Below are positions 8,860-18,620 of a stretch of 64,000 nucleotides of DNA, in pieces. A program made the position numbers and the translations under genes. The notes under the pieces are model-generated. The model saw only the letters and a list, made by a program, of their open reading frames with translations, was not told the DNA's origin and searched no databases. The stretch's first letter is position 1. Each line of letters begins with the position of its first letter. Origin of the DNA: Pandoraea iniqua (GTDB lineage: Bacteria; Pseudomonadota; Gammaproteobacteria; Burkholderiales; Burkholderiaceae); NCBI RefSeq assembly GCF_902459685.1, contig NZ_CABPSF010000008.1, positions 1 to 64,000 on the forward strand, read 5' to 3'.

Positions 8860-9171
8860 AGCACTCGAAAGGCAATTCGTCAGAGCACCGCGGTCGTCTC
8901 AGGCACCTCCTCTCTTCTCGGCCAATCTCCCCTCGCGTAGCCCGTGTCATGCGTCATTTGGCGTGCCGCCGAATGGCGTGAGCGCGCACTACCCGGTATC
9001 GATAGCGTTGGCGGGCCTCGCGCGAGGCCGGGCCACGAGTTTGAGGTTCCACTTTCACTATCGCAGTTATGTCATTAATTTTTCTGACAAAAATTCGTTT
9101 GGCTGCTTGAGGAAAGTGCGCTAAGTCATTGTTCTGCCTAACAAATCCCCTTCGAAAAACCGGCGAAACGC
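8860..9171. other. Intergenic region coq7-mraZ, no gene seen
   Basis: No reading frame with family-like features is visible. The stretch holds a perfect 16-bp palindrome at 9014-9029 (GGCCTCGC then GCGAGGCC), which could fold into an RNA hairpin downstream of coq7 but has no T run. An AT-richer segment from about 9050 leads into the mra promoter. Confidence 0.7.
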
Positions 9172-9200
9172 TTGACCGGCCAAACACTCTCCTCTAAAGT
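9172..9200 (+). promoter_or_regulatory. Putative mra (dcw) promoter
   Basis: TTGACC (9172-9177) and TAAAGT (9195-9200) are separated by 17 bases, a reasonable sigma-70 arrangement. The -10 element overlaps the first MraZ-type repeat, as expected for an autorepressed promoter. Transcription would start near 9207, leaving a leader of about 90 bases before the mraZ GTG. Confidence 0.55.
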
Positions 9201-9231
9201 GGGAAATAGTGTGAGAAAGTGTATTTTTGTG
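9196..9231 (+). promoter_or_regulatory. MraZ operator: four repeats with 10-bp period
   Basis: AAAGTG (9196), ATAGTG (9206), AAAGTG (9216) and TTTGTG (9226) recur exactly every ten bases, each followed by a G-rich or T-rich base pair. Known MraZ sites are arrays of short GTG/TGGG-type direct repeats with a 10-bp period upstream of mraZ. The array begins at the putative -10 hexamer and extends across the expected transcription start, so bound MraZ would block RNA polymerase. Confidence 0.8.
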
Positions 9232-9299
9232 TGGCGTTAGGCACGAAATCTTTCTCTCTCGGCATGACGGACAGGCGGTCGAAACCTCACGGAGCGCAC

Positions 9300-9728
9300 G
9301 TGTTTCAGGGAGCCTCGGCACTTTCACTGGATGCAAAGGGACGGATGTCGATTCCGGCCCGGCATCGTGACGTGCTGCAAGGCGAGGCCGAAGGCAAGGT
9401 CACGATCACGAAGCACCCCGATGGTTGTCTGCTGCTGTTTCCGCGTCCCGAATGGGAGATCTTCCGCGGCAAGATCGCCGCACTGCCGATGGATGCGCAC
9501 TGGTGGCGCCGTATTTTCCTGGGCAACGCCGCTGACGTCGAGATGGATTCGGCGGGGCGTGTCCTGGTAGCGCCGGAATTGCGTGCCGCCGCAGGCATGG
9601 ACAAGGAAGTCATGCTGCTGGGCATGGGCAGTCACTTTGAACTCTGGGATGCCGCGACTTACGCCGCCAAGGAACAGGCAGCGATGGCGCAGGGTATGCC
9701 GGAAGCACTGAAAAACTTCACTTTTTGA
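9300..9728 (+). CDS. mraZ: Transcriptional regulator MraZ
   Basis: DNA-binding protein of 142 residues with two SpoVT/AbrB-like halves. Each half has the DxxxGR motif: [14 protein letters not shown] near residue 10 and [14 protein letters not shown] near residue 83. It represses its own dcw operon through repeats in the promoter. GTG 9300 is chosen because the family begins [15 protein letters not shown] and GGAG lies five bases upstream. An earlier in-frame GTG at 9219 would sit inside the operator repeats and is unlikely. It is first in the cluster, with rsmH starting 22 bases later. Confidence 0.96.
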   Translation: MFQGASALSLDAKGRMSIPARHRDVLQGEAEGKVTITKHPDGCLLLFPRPEWEIFRGKIAALPMDAHWWRRIFLGNAADVEMDSAGRVLVAPELRAAAGMDKEVMLLGMGSHFELWDAATYAAKEQAAMAQGMPEALKNFTF

Positions 9729-9750
9729 TTGATCAGGTGGTCCGACGAGC

Positions 9751-10704
9751 ATGGCGCACGCGGTGGAAACGGTAATGCAGCACCGCACGGTCCTGCTGGA
9801 CGAGGCCGTGGACGCCCTGCTGTGGCGCGACGAAGGCGTATACGTCGACGGAACGTTCGGGCGGGGCGGGCACAGTCGCAGAGTCCTTGAGCGGCTGGGG
9901 GCCCAGGGGAGGCTGATCGCATTCGACAAGGATCCCCAAGCGATCGCGGAGGCGGCAAAGATTGCCGATCCGCGATTTTCGATTGAGCACGACAGCTTTG
10001 CGACGCTGCGTGACGGGCTCGCCCGTCGCGGTGTCGACAAGGTGTCGGGTGTATTGCTGGACCTCGGCGTGTCGTCGCCGCAGTTCGACGACCCTGCGCG
10101 CGGCTTCAGCTTTCGGTTCGACGGGCCGCTCGACATGCGCATGGACACCACGCGCGGCGAGTCGGCCGCCGAGTGGCTGGCCCGGGCAACGCTGGAAGAA
10201 ATGACGGAGGTCATCAAGGACTATGGGGAAGAACGGTTTGCTTTTCAGATTGCAAAGGCGCTTGTTGCTCGCCGGGCAAACGCCGATCACCTCGGTCCAC
10301 TCGTCAGCACTCGCGAGCTTGCCGAGATCGTGGCTGGCGCCGTCAAGACCCGTGAGAAAGGCAAGGACCCGGCAACACGCACCTTTCAGGCTATACGGAT
10401 TCACGTCAATCAAGAGCTTGCGGATCTCGAGATAGCACTTGAAGCGGCGGCCGATGTCCTCGAAACCGGAGGCAGACTCGTGGTGATCAGCTTTCATTCG
10501 CTGGAAGACCGCATCGTGAAGCGCTTCATGCAAGCGCGCACGAGCGCGCCGGTGGTGGATCGCCGCGTGCCTTTGCGCGCCCACGAAATTCCCGAGCCGC
10601 CGTTCAAAGCCCATCGCAAGAGCAAGCCTTCCGCCGCCGAGGTGGAAGCGAACCCGCGTGCGCGCTCGGCGATCATGCGGGTCATGGAGCGGGTGTCGAC
10701 ATGA
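9751..10704 (+). CDS. rsmH: 16S rRNA (cytosine(1402)-N(4))-methyltransferase
   Basis: SAM-dependent methyltransferase of 317 residues that modifies C1402 of 16S rRNA in the decoding centre. It opens with [15 protein letters not shown], followed by the SAM-binding [16 protein letters not shown] near residue 33. The middle holds [21 protein letters not shown] near 105 and [14 protein letters not shown] near 210. The C-terminus has [13 protein letters not shown]. Length is normal for the family. Its stop codon overlaps the ftsL start (ATGA), indicating translational coupling. Confidence 0.97.
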   Translation: MAHAVETVMQHRTVLLDEAVDALLWRDEGVYVDGTFGRGGHSRRVLERLGAQGRLIAFDKDPQAIAEAAKIADPRFSIEHDSFATLRDGLARRGVDKVSGVLLDLGVSSPQFDDPARGFSFRFDGPLDMRMDTTRGESAAEWLARATLEEMTEVIKDYGEERFAFQIAKALVARRANADHLGPLVSTRELAEIVAGAVKTREKGKDPATRTFQAIRIHVNQELADLEIALEAAADVLETGGRLVVISFHSLEDRIVKRFMQARTSAPVVDRRVPLRAHEIPEPPFKAHRKSKPSAAEVEANPRARSAIMRVMERVST

Positions 10705-11045
10705 GCCGGCTCAACATCCTCCTGCTCGCGCTGCTCATCGGCTGCGCGCTGTCGCTGATCAATGCGCAATATCGTGCGCGCGGGACGTTCGTCGAACTGA
10801 ACCGCGAGCAGGCGCTCGAGCATCAGCTGTTGCAGGACTGGGACCGTCTCCAATATGAACAGAGCGCGCAGAGCAAGAGCGCGCGCATCGAGAACGTGGC
10901 GCGTAGCGACCTGAAGATGCAGGCCGTCTCCCCGGGCCGCACGCAATATCTGTCGGCCCCGGCCGGCGGCACGGGCGCGATGGTCGACGTGCCGGTGCCG
11001 ACCGCGAGCGCCGCGTCGGCCCCTGCCAGCGGAGGCAAGCGATGA
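10701..11045 (+). CDS. ftsL: Cell division protein FtsL
   Basis: Bitopic division protein of 114 residues: a very short cytoplasmic N-terminus, one membrane segment at residues 4-21 ([17 protein letters not shown]), then a periplasmic coiled coil with leucine-type spacing (about residues 32-70) and a low-complexity Ala/Ser/Pro tail. FtsL pairs with FtsB and FtsQ and activates FtsWI. It is recognised mainly by position between rsmH and ftsI, with which it shares 4-bp overlaps on both sides. The family is poorly conserved in sequence. Confidence 0.93.
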   Translation: MSRLNILLLALLIGCALSLINAQYRARGTFVELNREQALEHQLLQDWDRLQYEQSAQSKSARIENVARSDLKMQAVSPGRTQYLSAPAGGTGAMVDVPVPTASAASAPASGGKR

Positions 11046-12817
11046 TCCGCCGCAAAGACGCCAAGGCCAAGACGAAGGATGTGCAGTTCTCTGCCAGCCC
11101 CGTGCTGTCCGTGCGTCTGCCCATGTGGCGCTCGAAGATGCTCGTCTTCGTGATTTTCGGCGCGTTTGCCGCTTTGGCTGCGCGTGCCTTCTGGATTCAG
11201 GGCCCCGGCAACGCCTTCTATCAACGTCAGGGCGAGAGCCGTTACGAACGCACACTGGAGATGTCCGCCACGCGCGGCAAAGTGTTCGACCGTAACGGGC
11301 AGGTGCTCGCGACCAGTTTGCCGGTCAAGGCCATCTGGGCCATTCCCGAAGATGTACCTGAAGATGTCTCCACCGATCAGGTGCGCAAGCTCGCGCGCTT
11401 GCTCGAGATGGGCGAACCCGATCTGCGCCGCAAACTGGGTCAGGAAAAGAGCTTCGTCTATGTGAAGCGTCAGGTGCTGCCGGACGTGGCCAAGCAAGTG
11501 GCCGATCTGGACATTCCGGGCATCTATCAGCGCAAGGAATACAAGCGCTTCTATCCGGAAGGCGAGATCGCGGCGCATATCGTCGGCTTCACCAATGTGG
11601 AAGACATCGGGCAGGAAGGCGTCGAGCTGTCGATGCAGAAGGACCTCGCCGCCACGCCGGGCAGCCGCCGCGTGATCAAAGACCGTCTGGGCCGCGTGGT
11701 CGAGGATCTCGATATCCTCGCGCAACCGCGCGATGGCCACGACATCACGCTCTCGATCGACAGCAAGATTCAGTTCCTCGCCTACAGCGAGTTGAAGGAT
11801 GCCATCGAGCGCACCGGCGCCAAGGCCGGTAGCGCGGTCGTGCTCGACGTGCGCACGGGCGAAGTGCTCGCGCTGGTCAACCTGCCGACGTACAACCCCA
11901 ACAACCGCACGAATCTGACCGGCGCCCAGTTGCGCAACCGCGTGATCACCGACACGTTCGAGCCCGGCTCGATCATGAAGCCGATCACTGTCGCGGCGGC
12001 TATCGAAAACGGCTACGTGAAGCCGATGACGACGGTGATGACCACCGGCCGCGCCAACTTCTTCGGTGCGACGATCACGGATACCCGCGACTACGGGCTG
12101 CTCACCGTGCAGGGCGTCATCCAGCACTCGAGCAACATCGGCACCGCGAAAATCGCCCTGCAAATGAAGTCGCAGGAAATGTGGGACATGTTTACTAGTG
12201 TGGGTCTCGGTCAGGCGCCGAAGATCGGCTTTCCCGGCGCGGTGGCGGGACGTCTGCGTCCGGCCAAGAGCTGGCGCCCGATCGAGCAGGCGACGATGGG
12301 CTACGGCTACGGCTTGTCTGCCTCGCTGATTCAGCTTGCGCGCGCCTACACCGTGTTTGCGCACGACGGCGAATTGCTGCCGATCTCGATCTACAAGACC
12401 GACGGCAGCACCGTGAAGGGCACGCCGGTGATCTCGCCTGCCACGGCCCGCGAAGTTCGCAAGATGCTTGAAATGGTGACGTCGCCGGGCGGTACCGCCA
12501 CGCGCGCGCAGGTCATCGGCTACCGCGTGGGTGGCAAGACGGGCACGGCCTACAAGCAATCGGGCAAGGGTTACGACAAGAGCAAATACCGCGCATCGTT
12601 CGTCGGCATGGCGCCGATGTCCGAGCCGCGCATCATTGTGGCCGTGACGCTGGACGAGCCGGGCCGCGGTGCTCACTACGGCGGCGTGGCCGCCGGTCCG
12701 GCGTTTGCCGCGATCGTGGGCGGCACGCTGCGCTCGCTCAATGTGGTGCCGGATTCGCCGGTAACGAAGCTCGTGGTGAGCGACGCCGTGGAGGAGAGCG
12801 AGCCATGGGCACCGTGA
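11042..12817 (+). CDS. ftsI: Peptidoglycan D,D-transpeptidase FtsI (PBP3)
   Basis: Septal class B penicillin-binding protein of 591 residues that cross-links new peptidoglycan together with FtsW. A cytoplasmic tail of about 35 residues is followed by one membrane segment (MLVFVIFGAFAALAARAFW). Then come the pedestal domain and the transpeptidase domain with all three active-site motifs: SIMK in FEPGSIMKP, SSN in QHSSNIGTAK, and KTGT in GGKTGTAYK. It overlaps ftsL by 4 bp and murE by 13 bp, so translation is probably coupled through the cluster. Confidence 0.97.
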   Translation: MIRRKDAKAKTKDVQFSASPVLSVRLPMWRSKMLVFVIFGAFAALAARAFWIQGPGNAFYQRQGESRYERTLEMSATRGKVFDRNGQVLATSLPVKAIWAIPEDVPEDVSTDQVRKLARLLEMGEPDLRRKLGQEKSFVYVKRQVLPDVAKQVADLDIPGIYQRKEYKRFYPEGEIAAHIVGFTNVEDIGQEGVELSMQKDLAATPGSRRVIKDRLGRVVEDLDILAQPRDGHDITLSIDSKIQFLAYSELKDAIERTGAKAGSAVVLDVRTGEVLALVNLPTYNPNNRTNLTGAQLRNRVITDTFEPGSIMKPITVAAAIENGYVKPMTTVMTTGRANFFGATITDTRDYGLLTVQGVIQHSSNIGTAKIALQMKSQEMWDMFTSVGLGQAPKIGFPGAVAGRLRPAKSWRPIEQATMGYGYGLSASLIQLARAYTVFAHDGELLPISIYKTDGSTVKGTPVISPATAREVRKMLEMVTSPGGTATRAQVIGYRVGGKTGTAYKQSGKGYDKSKYRASFVGMAPMSEPRIIVAVTLDEPGRGAHYGGVAAGPAFAAIVGGTLRSLNVVPDSPVTKLVVSDAVEESEPWAP

Positions 12818-14379
12818 ATCCCTCCCCCGTCACGCTGGCGATGATCGCCAACGCCACCGAGCGCGCCACGCTGGCACAAGCTTGGGACTGGCTGCGCCGC
12901 ACGGTGCCGGCCGGTGCCGTCCTGCATGCCGACAGCCGTCGCGTCGGGCCGGGCGATGTGTTTGTCGCCTATGCGGTCAAGGGCGCCGACAGCCGCGGTT
13001 TCATTGCCGATGCGGTGGAACGTGGCGCTGCGGCGGTGCTGTGGCAGAGCGACGATTTCGCGTGGCCGTCAGGCATCGCCAATCTCGGTAATGTGCCGCA
13101 GTTCGGCGTGCCGCGACTCGATTGGCTGGCTGGCCCGCTGGCATCACTGTGGTACGGCGAGCCGAGCGTCGGCATGACGATGCTCGGTGTCACGGGCACC
13201 AACGGCAAGACGTCGTGCAGCCAATGGCTCGCGCAGTTGCTGACGAAGGCGGGCACGCGCAGTGCGGTCATTGGTACGTTGGGCAGCGGCTTTCCCGGCC
13301 ATCTGACGGTCACCGGCTTCACGACACCCGACGCCGTGCAGTTGCAGCGCAGTCTTGCCGATTTGCGCGCACAAGGCGCGGCGGCGCTCGCGATGGAAGT
13401 CTCGTCGCACGGTCTCTATCAGGGGCGCGTGAACGGCGTGGCCTTCGACGTCGCCGTGTTCACCAATCTGACGCAAGACCATCTGGACTATCACGGCACG
13501 ATGGCCGAGTACGAAGCGGCCAAAACGCGCTTGTTCGACTGGCCGGGTCTGAAGTCTGCGGTGATCAATCGCGACGATGCGATGGGCCAGCGCCTGCTCG
13601 CACGTCTGAAAGGCAAGACGCCGGTCTACGAATACGGTCTGCATGGTGATGCGGCGTCGGCGCACGGTAACACCCTGCTGCGTGCCGAAGACATCCGCGC
13701 GACGACCATCGGTACGCGCTTCACGCTGCATATCGACGGCCATAGCCAGCAGATCACGGTGCCGTTGATCGGCGAATTCAATATTAGTAATGCGTTGGCC
13801 GTGTTGGGCGCTGCGCTCGCCGCCGGTGTGCCGCAGGATGCCGCGATTGCCGCACTCGCCTCGCTGACGCCGGTGTCCGGACGCATGGAACAAATCGGTC
13901 AGCCCGGGCAGCCGCTCGTGGTGATCGATTACGCGCACACGCCTGACGCGCTCGACAAGACGCTCGCCGCGTTGCGTCCGGTGGCCGATGCCCGTGGCGG
14001 CAAGCTCGTCTGCGTGTTTGGCTGCGGTGGCGATCGCGATGCGGGCAAGCGGCCGCAGATGGGTGCGGTGGCCGAGCGTCTGGCCGACGCGATCGTCCTC
14101 ACGAGTGACAACCCGCGCAGCGAAGTGCCTGCCGAGATCATGGCGCAGATTGCTGCCGGTCTTGCGCAGCCCGACGCCGCGCGCCGCATCGAAGACCGCG
14201 CGAGCGCGATTCTGCAAGCCGTGCGCGGCGCGCAGGCCGCCGACGTGGTGTTGATTGCGGGCAAAGGGCACGAAAGTACACAGGAAATCATGGGCAAGAA
14301 AAAGCCGTTCTCCGATCAGGAGCATGCGCGTCTGGCACTTGCCGCGCGTGCAACGACCGTGCGCGGAGGTGGCGAATGA
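12805..14379 (+). CDS. murE: UDP-MurNAc-L-Ala-D-Glu:meso-DAP ligase
   Basis: Cytoplasmic Mur ligase of 524 residues adding meso-diaminopimelate as the third residue of the stem peptide. The ATP loop is GVTGTNGKTS near residue 127, the ribonucleotide-binding N-domain contains HADSRRVGPGDVF, and the C-domain has IDYAHTPDALDKTL and DNPRSE. DNPR is the motif that selects meso-DAP over lysine. The start lies inside the end of ftsI. The enzyme acts between MurD and MurF, both encoded close by. Confidence 0.97.
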   Translation: MGTVNPSPVTLAMIANATERATLAQAWDWLRRTVPAGAVLHADSRRVGPGDVFVAYAVKGADSRGFIADAVERGAAAVLWQSDDFAWPSGIANLGNVPQFGVPRLDWLAGPLASLWYGEPSVGMTMLGVTGTNGKTSCSQWLAQLLTKAGTRSAVIGTLGSGFPGHLTVTGFTTPDAVQLQRSLADLRAQGAAALAMEVSSHGLYQGRVNGVAFDVAVFTNLTQDHLDYHGTMAEYEAAKTRLFDWPGLKSAVINRDDAMGQRLLARLKGKTPVYEYGLHGDAASAHGNTLLRAEDIRATTIGTRFTLHIDGHSQQITVPLIGEFNISNALAVLGAALAAGVPQDAAIAALASLTPVSGRMEQIGQPGQPLVVIDYAHTPDALDKTLAALRPVADARGGKLVCVFGCGGDRDAGKRPQMGAVAERLADAIVLTSDNPRSEVPAEIMAQIAAGLAQPDAARRIEDRASAILQAVRGAQAADVVLIAGKGHESTQEIMGKKKPFSDQEHARLALAARATTVRGGGE

Positions 14380-15785
14380 GCATGTGGCAACTGAGCGATG
14401 CGCAGGCCGCCGTGGCCGATTCTCAAGTGCTGGGTTCGGTGGCGACGGCGTTTGCCCGCATCGTGACCGACAGCCGCTCGGTGCAGCCGGGCGATTTGTT
14501 CGTGGCGCTCAAGGGCGAGCGCTTCGATGCGCACGACTTCCTCGCCGACGTGGTGCGCGCCGGTGCGGCCGCCGTGGTGGCCTCGCGCGTGCCTGACGGT
14601 TTCGAGACGCCGGCATTGCTTGTCCCCGACACGCGTATCGCGCTGGGCGAACTGGCGGCCGCGTGGCGTCGACGCTTCGCGATTCCGGTCGTGGCCGTGA
14701 CGGGCAGCAACGGCAAGACGACGGTCAAGGAAATGATCTCGGCAATCTTCGCCGAGGCGGTCGGTGTCGAAGGCCGGCTGGCAACGGCGGGCAACTTCAA
14801 CAACGACATCGGTTTGCCGCTGACGCTGTTCCGCCTCAAGGACAGCGACAAGCTCGCCGTGCTTGAACTGGGCATGAATCATCCGGGCGAGACGGCCTAT
14901 CTGGCGCGCATTGCGCAGCCGACGGTGGCTGTCATCAATAACGCGCAGCGCGAGCATCAGGAATTCATGGTGAGCGTGGCCGCCGTGGCCGAAGAACATT
15001 CGGCCGTGCTGGCGGCGCTGCCGGTCGATGGCGTTGCCGTCTTCCCGGCGGAAAGCGAATTCGCACCGATGTGGCGGGAGATTGCCGACGCACCCGGCAC
15101 CAAGCGCCGCGTGCTCGACTTCGCACTCGATGCGCGCGCGGCCGTGTCCGGCCGCTACGACGTGGCCACCCGCGTGCTGCGCGTGGCGTCGTCCGCCGGC
15201 GAATTTACGGTGAAGCTGCCGCTGCTCGGCGAGCACAACGCCCGCAACGCGCTGGCCGCGATTGCATGTGCGCTCGGCGCACATGTCGATATTGGTTCGA
15301 TCGTGCGGGCACTCGAAGCGTTTTCTGCCGTCAAAGGCCGTCTTAACGTGTCGACGCTCTCGAAGGGGCCGCTCGCCGGCGTCACGCTGATCGACGACAC
15401 CTATAATGCGAACCCCGATTCGGTCCGGGCCGCCATCGACGTCCTCGCTCAAACCCCTGCGCCGCGCGTGCTGGTGCTGGGCGACATGGGCGAAGTCGGC
15501 GACAACGGTCCCGAGTTTCATCGGGAAGTCGGTGAATACGCGGCACAACGCGGCATCGACGTGTTGATGACGCTGGGTGAACAAACGCAGGACACAGTCA
15601 CGGCATTCGGCGACGGCGGCGAGCATTTCGCGGACGTCGCACCGCTGGTGGCGGCACTGAACGCGACGCTGAGTGCGCCGGCGACGGTGCTGGTCAAAGG
15701 ATCCCGCTTCATGCGGATGGAGCGCGTGCTGGAAACACTGCGCGCTACGAGTGAAACCGGGGGCGGCGACGCCCCGGCTAAGTAA
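14376..15785 (+). CDS. murF: UDP-MurNAc-tripeptide:D-Ala-D-Ala ligase
   Basis: Cytoplasmic Mur ligase of 469 residues that completes the UDP-MurNAc-pentapeptide. Visible marks are the N-domain DSRSVQPGDLFVALKGERFDA stretch, the P-loop AVTGSNGKTTVKEMI near residue 110, GNFNNDIGLPLTL, and the C-domain IDDTYNANPDSV and VLGDMGEVG. ATGA overlap with murE. D-Ala-D-Ala comes from DdlB further along the same cluster. Confidence 0.97.
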   Translation: MSMWQLSDAQAAVADSQVLGSVATAFARIVTDSRSVQPGDLFVALKGERFDAHDFLADVVRAGAAAVVASRVPDGFETPALLVPDTRIALGELAAAWRRRFAIPVVAVTGSNGKTTVKEMISAIFAEAVGVEGRLATAGNFNNDIGLPLTLFRLKDSDKLAVLELGMNHPGETAYLARIAQPTVAVINNAQREHQEFMVSVAAVAEEHSAVLAALPVDGVAVFPAESEFAPMWREIADAPGTKRRVLDFALDARAAVSGRYDVATRVLRVASSAGEFTVKLPLLGEHNARNALAAIACALGAHVDIGSIVRALEAFSAVKGRLNVSTLSKGPLAGVTLIDDTYNANPDSVRAAIDVLAQTPAPRVLVLGDMGEVGDNGPEFHREVGEYAAQRGIDVLMTLGEQTQDTVTAFGDGGEHFADVAPLVAALNATLSAPATVLVKGSRFMRMERVLETLRATSETGGGDAPAK

Positions 15786-15800
15786 AAAAGGATTGATGGA

Positions 15801-16970
15801 ATGTTGCTGACGTTGGCGCAATGGCTGCAAGCGGATGCGAGCTATTTGCGCGTGTTCAACTACCTGACGTTTCGGGCCGTGATGGCAAGCCTCACGGCGC
15901 TGGTGATCGGGCTCTCGTTCGGGCCGATGGTCATCCGCAAGCTCGCCGAAATGAAGGTGGGTCAGGCCGTGCGTACTGATGGCCCGCAGACTCACCTGAT
16001 CAAGTCGGGTACGCCCACGATGGGCGGGGTGCTAATTCTGATCGGCATTACCGTCGCGACGCTGCTCTGGGCGGATCTGAGCAACCGTTTCATCTGGATC
16101 GTGCTGATGGTCACGCTGGGCTTCGGCATCATCGGCTGGATCGACGATTACCGGAAGGTGGTGTTCAAGGACCCGCGCGGCATGTCGTCGCGCGAGAAGT
16201 ATTTCTGGCAATCGATCATCGGTTTGTTCGCCGCCATTTATCTGGCGTTCTCGGTGTCCGAGACGAGCAACCTGAAGGTTTTCGAGCTGTTTATCAGCTG
16301 GGTGCGTAACGGCTTCCCGCTCGATTTGCCGCCGAAGGCCGACTTCATCGTGCCGTTTTTCAAGACGATGAGCTACCCGCTGGGCGTGTTCGGATTTATT
16401 GCGCTCACGTACTTTGTCATCGTCGGCTCGTCCAACGCCGTTAACCTCACCGACGGTCTCGATGGGCTGGTGATTATGCCGGTGGTGCTGGTCGGTGCGG
16501 CGCTCGGCGTGTTCGCTTATGTGATGGGCAACGTCGTCTACTCGAAATACCTGCTGTTCCCGCATATTCCGGGCGCGGGCGAGTTGCTCGTGTTCTGTTC
16601 CGCGATGTCGGGGGCCGGGCTCGCGTTCCTATGGTTCAACACCCACCCGGCGCAGGTCTTCATGGGCGACGTGGGCGCGCTGGCACTCGGCGGCGCTCTC
16701 GGCACCGTGGCCGTGATCGTGCGTCAGGAAGTCGTGCTGTTCGTGATGGGCGGCGTGTTCGTGGCAGAAACCCTGTCGGTGATGCTGCAAGTCACGTGGT
16801 TCAAGTACACGAAACGACGGTTCGGGGAAGGGCGGCGCATCTTCAAGATGGCGCCGTTGCATCACCACTTCGAACTGTCGGGCTGGAAGGAAACGCAGGT
16901 TGTGGTGCGCTTCTGGATCATCACGCTGATGCTGGTACTGATCGGCTTGTCGACGCTGAAGCTGCGCTAA
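15801..16970 (+). CDS. mraY: Phospho-MurNAc-pentapeptide transferase
   Basis: Polytopic inner membrane enzyme of 389 residues that links UDP-MurNAc-pentapeptide to undecaprenyl phosphate, giving lipid I. About ten membrane segments alternate with conserved cytosolic loops: GTPTMGG near residue 71, the aspartate motif GWIDDYRK near 115, [12 protein letters not shown] near 211, [12 protein letters not shown] near 285, and MAPLHHHFE with the three histidines near 350. The start follows AAAAAGGATTGATGGA. A 126-base gap without a gene separates it from murD. Confidence 0.97.
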   Translation: MLLTLAQWLQADASYLRVFNYLTFRAVMASLTALVIGLSFGPMVIRKLAEMKVGQAVRTDGPQTHLIKSGTPTMGGVLILIGITVATLLWADLSNRFIWIVLMVTLGFGIIGWIDDYRKVVFKDPRGMSSREKYFWQSIIGLFAAIYLAFSVSETSNLKVFELFISWVRNGFPLDLPPKADFIVPFFKTMSYPLGVFGFIALTYFVIVGSSNAVNLTDGLDGLVIMPVVLVGAALGVFAYVMGNVVYSKYLLFPHIPGAGELLVFCSAMSGAGLAFLWFNTHPAQVFMGDVGALALGGALGTVAVIVRQEVVLFVMGGVFVAETLSVMLQVTWFKYTKRRFGEGRRIFKMAPLHHHFELSGWKETQVVVRFWIITLMLVLIGLSTLKLR

Positions 16971-17096
16971 GGCGGTATCAAGCCGCAAAAAGTCGTAAAG
17001 CGCTAAAGGTAGGGCCGCTCACGCCGATAGTGGGAGATCGGCGGCAAAGAAGCGATGCATTCGTAGGTTGTTTGAATCGATAAAAGGAAGAGCGAC

Positions 17097-18620
17097 GTGT
17101 TTGGCGAGAAGTTTGGTGAATCCTGGCAACCGCGTGTCCTGATCCTGGGTCTGGGAGAGTCCGGCCTGGCGATGGCACGTTGGTGCGCGCGTTACGGCTG
17201 CCGCGTCCGTGCGGCAGACACGCGCGCGTTGCCGCCGAGCGCGCCGAATGTCGCCACGCTGCACGCCGAAGCCCCGCAGGCCGAGTTTGTCGGCGGCGCG
17301 TTTGCCGATCGCATCGACCCGTTGCTCGACGACATCGAACTGATCGGCATCAGCCCGGGCCTCTCGCCGCTCGCGTCCGATGTGACAGCGCTGCTGGCCG
17401 AGGCCGCCGAGCGCGGCATTCCCGTGTGGGGCGAAATCGAATTCTTCGCGCAGGCGCTGCGTCATATGCAGGCGACCAGCGGCTACGCACCGAAGCTGCT
17501 CGCGATCACCGGCACGAACGGCAAGACCACGACGACGAGTCTGACCGGTTTGCTGTGCCGTCGCGCCGGCAAGCGCACGGCCGTGGCGGGCAACATCAGC
17601 CCGTCGGCGCTCGATCGTCTGACCGAGTGCATCGCCGACGCGACGTTGCCCGACGTCTGGGTGCTTGAACTCTCCAGCTTCCAGCTCGAGACCACGCACT
17701 CGCTCGCCCCCGACGCGGCGACCATTCTCAATATCACGCAAGACCATCTGGACTGGCACGGCGACATGGATTCGTACGTTGCCGCCAAGGCCCGCATCTT
17801 CGGGCCGCAGACCGTTCGCGTGCTCAACCGCGACGATTCGCGCGTGATCGCCATGGCGTCGCCCGAGGCGAGTATCGTGACGTTCGGCACGTCGGCCCCC
17901 GATGCGGTGGGCGACTACGGTCTGGAGATGGAAGGCGGCATGTGGTGGCTGGTGGAAGGCATCACCCGCGACGATGCCCCGCCCGCGCCGAAGCGCCGCA
18001 AGGCCAACGCCGAGCAGGCCGTTGTCGAAGTGTTCGGCAAGCGCCTGATGCCGTCCGATGCCCTGCGCATTCGCGGCCAGCACAACGCGTCGAACGCGTT
18101 GGCGGCGCTGGCACTCGCCCGCGCGATCGATCTGCCGATGGCGAAGCTGCTGCATGGCCTGCGCGAATACCCGGGCGAGCCGCATCGCGTGCAACTCGTG
18201 GCCAGTATCAACGAAGTCGAGTACTACGACGACAGCAAGGGCACCAACGTCGGTGCCACGGTCGCCGCGATCACCGGTCTGGACAAGAAGCTGGTGCTGA
18301 TTCTGGGCGGCGAAGGCAAGGGGCAGGACTTCTCGCCGTTGGCCAATCCGGTGGCGCATCACGCGCGCGCCGTGTTCCTCATCGGGCGCGACGCCGGTTT
18401 GCTGCGCGAAGCCCTGACCGACACCGGCGTCGATCTGATCGACGCGCCGACGCTCGAAGACGCCACGCGCGAAGCCGCCAAGCTGGCCCAGCCGGGCGAC
18501 GCGGTGGTGCTCTCGCCCGCGTGCGCAAGTTTCGACATGTTCCGTAACTACGAGCATCGTGCGCAGGTATTTCGCGACACCGTCATTGATCTGGCCGCCG
18601 ACGCGGGGGTGATGCTATGA
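17097..18620 (+). CDS. murD: UDP-MurNAc-L-Ala:D-Glu ligase
   Basis: Cytoplasmic Mur ligase of 507 residues adding D-glutamate. The N-domain begins with [16 protein letters not shown], a Rossmann-like fold. ATP binding is in [16 protein letters not shown] near residue 138, with [11 protein letters not shown] near 211 and the C-domain [13 protein letters not shown] near 376. GTG 17097 follows AGGAAGAG. It is somewhat longer than E. coli MurD, with an insertion between about residues 265 and 315 that is rich in Pro, Arg and Lys. The ftsW start overlaps the stop codon. Confidence 0.96.
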   Translation: MFGEKFGESWQPRVLILGLGESGLAMARWCARYGCRVRAADTRALPPSAPNVATLHAEAPQAEFVGGAFADRIDPLLDDIELIGISPGLSPLASDVTALLAEAAERGIPVWGEIEFFAQALRHMQATSGYAPKLLAITGTNGKTTTTSLTGLLCRRAGKRTAVAGNISPSALDRLTECIADATLPDVWVLELSSFQLETTHSLAPDAATILNITQDHLDWHGDMDSYVAAKARIFGPQTVRVLNRDDSRVIAMASPEASIVTFGTSAPDAVGDYGLEMEGGMWWLVEGITRDDAPPAPKRRKANAEQAVVEVFGKRLMPSDALRIRGQHNASNALAALALARAIDLPMAKLLHGLREYPGEPHRVQLVASINEVEYYDDSKGTNVGATVAAITGLDKKLVLILGGEGKGQDFSPLANPVAHHARAVFLIGRDAGLLREALTDTGVDLIDAPTLEDATREAAKLAQPGDAVVLSPACASFDMFRNYEHRAQVFRDTVIDLAADAGVML

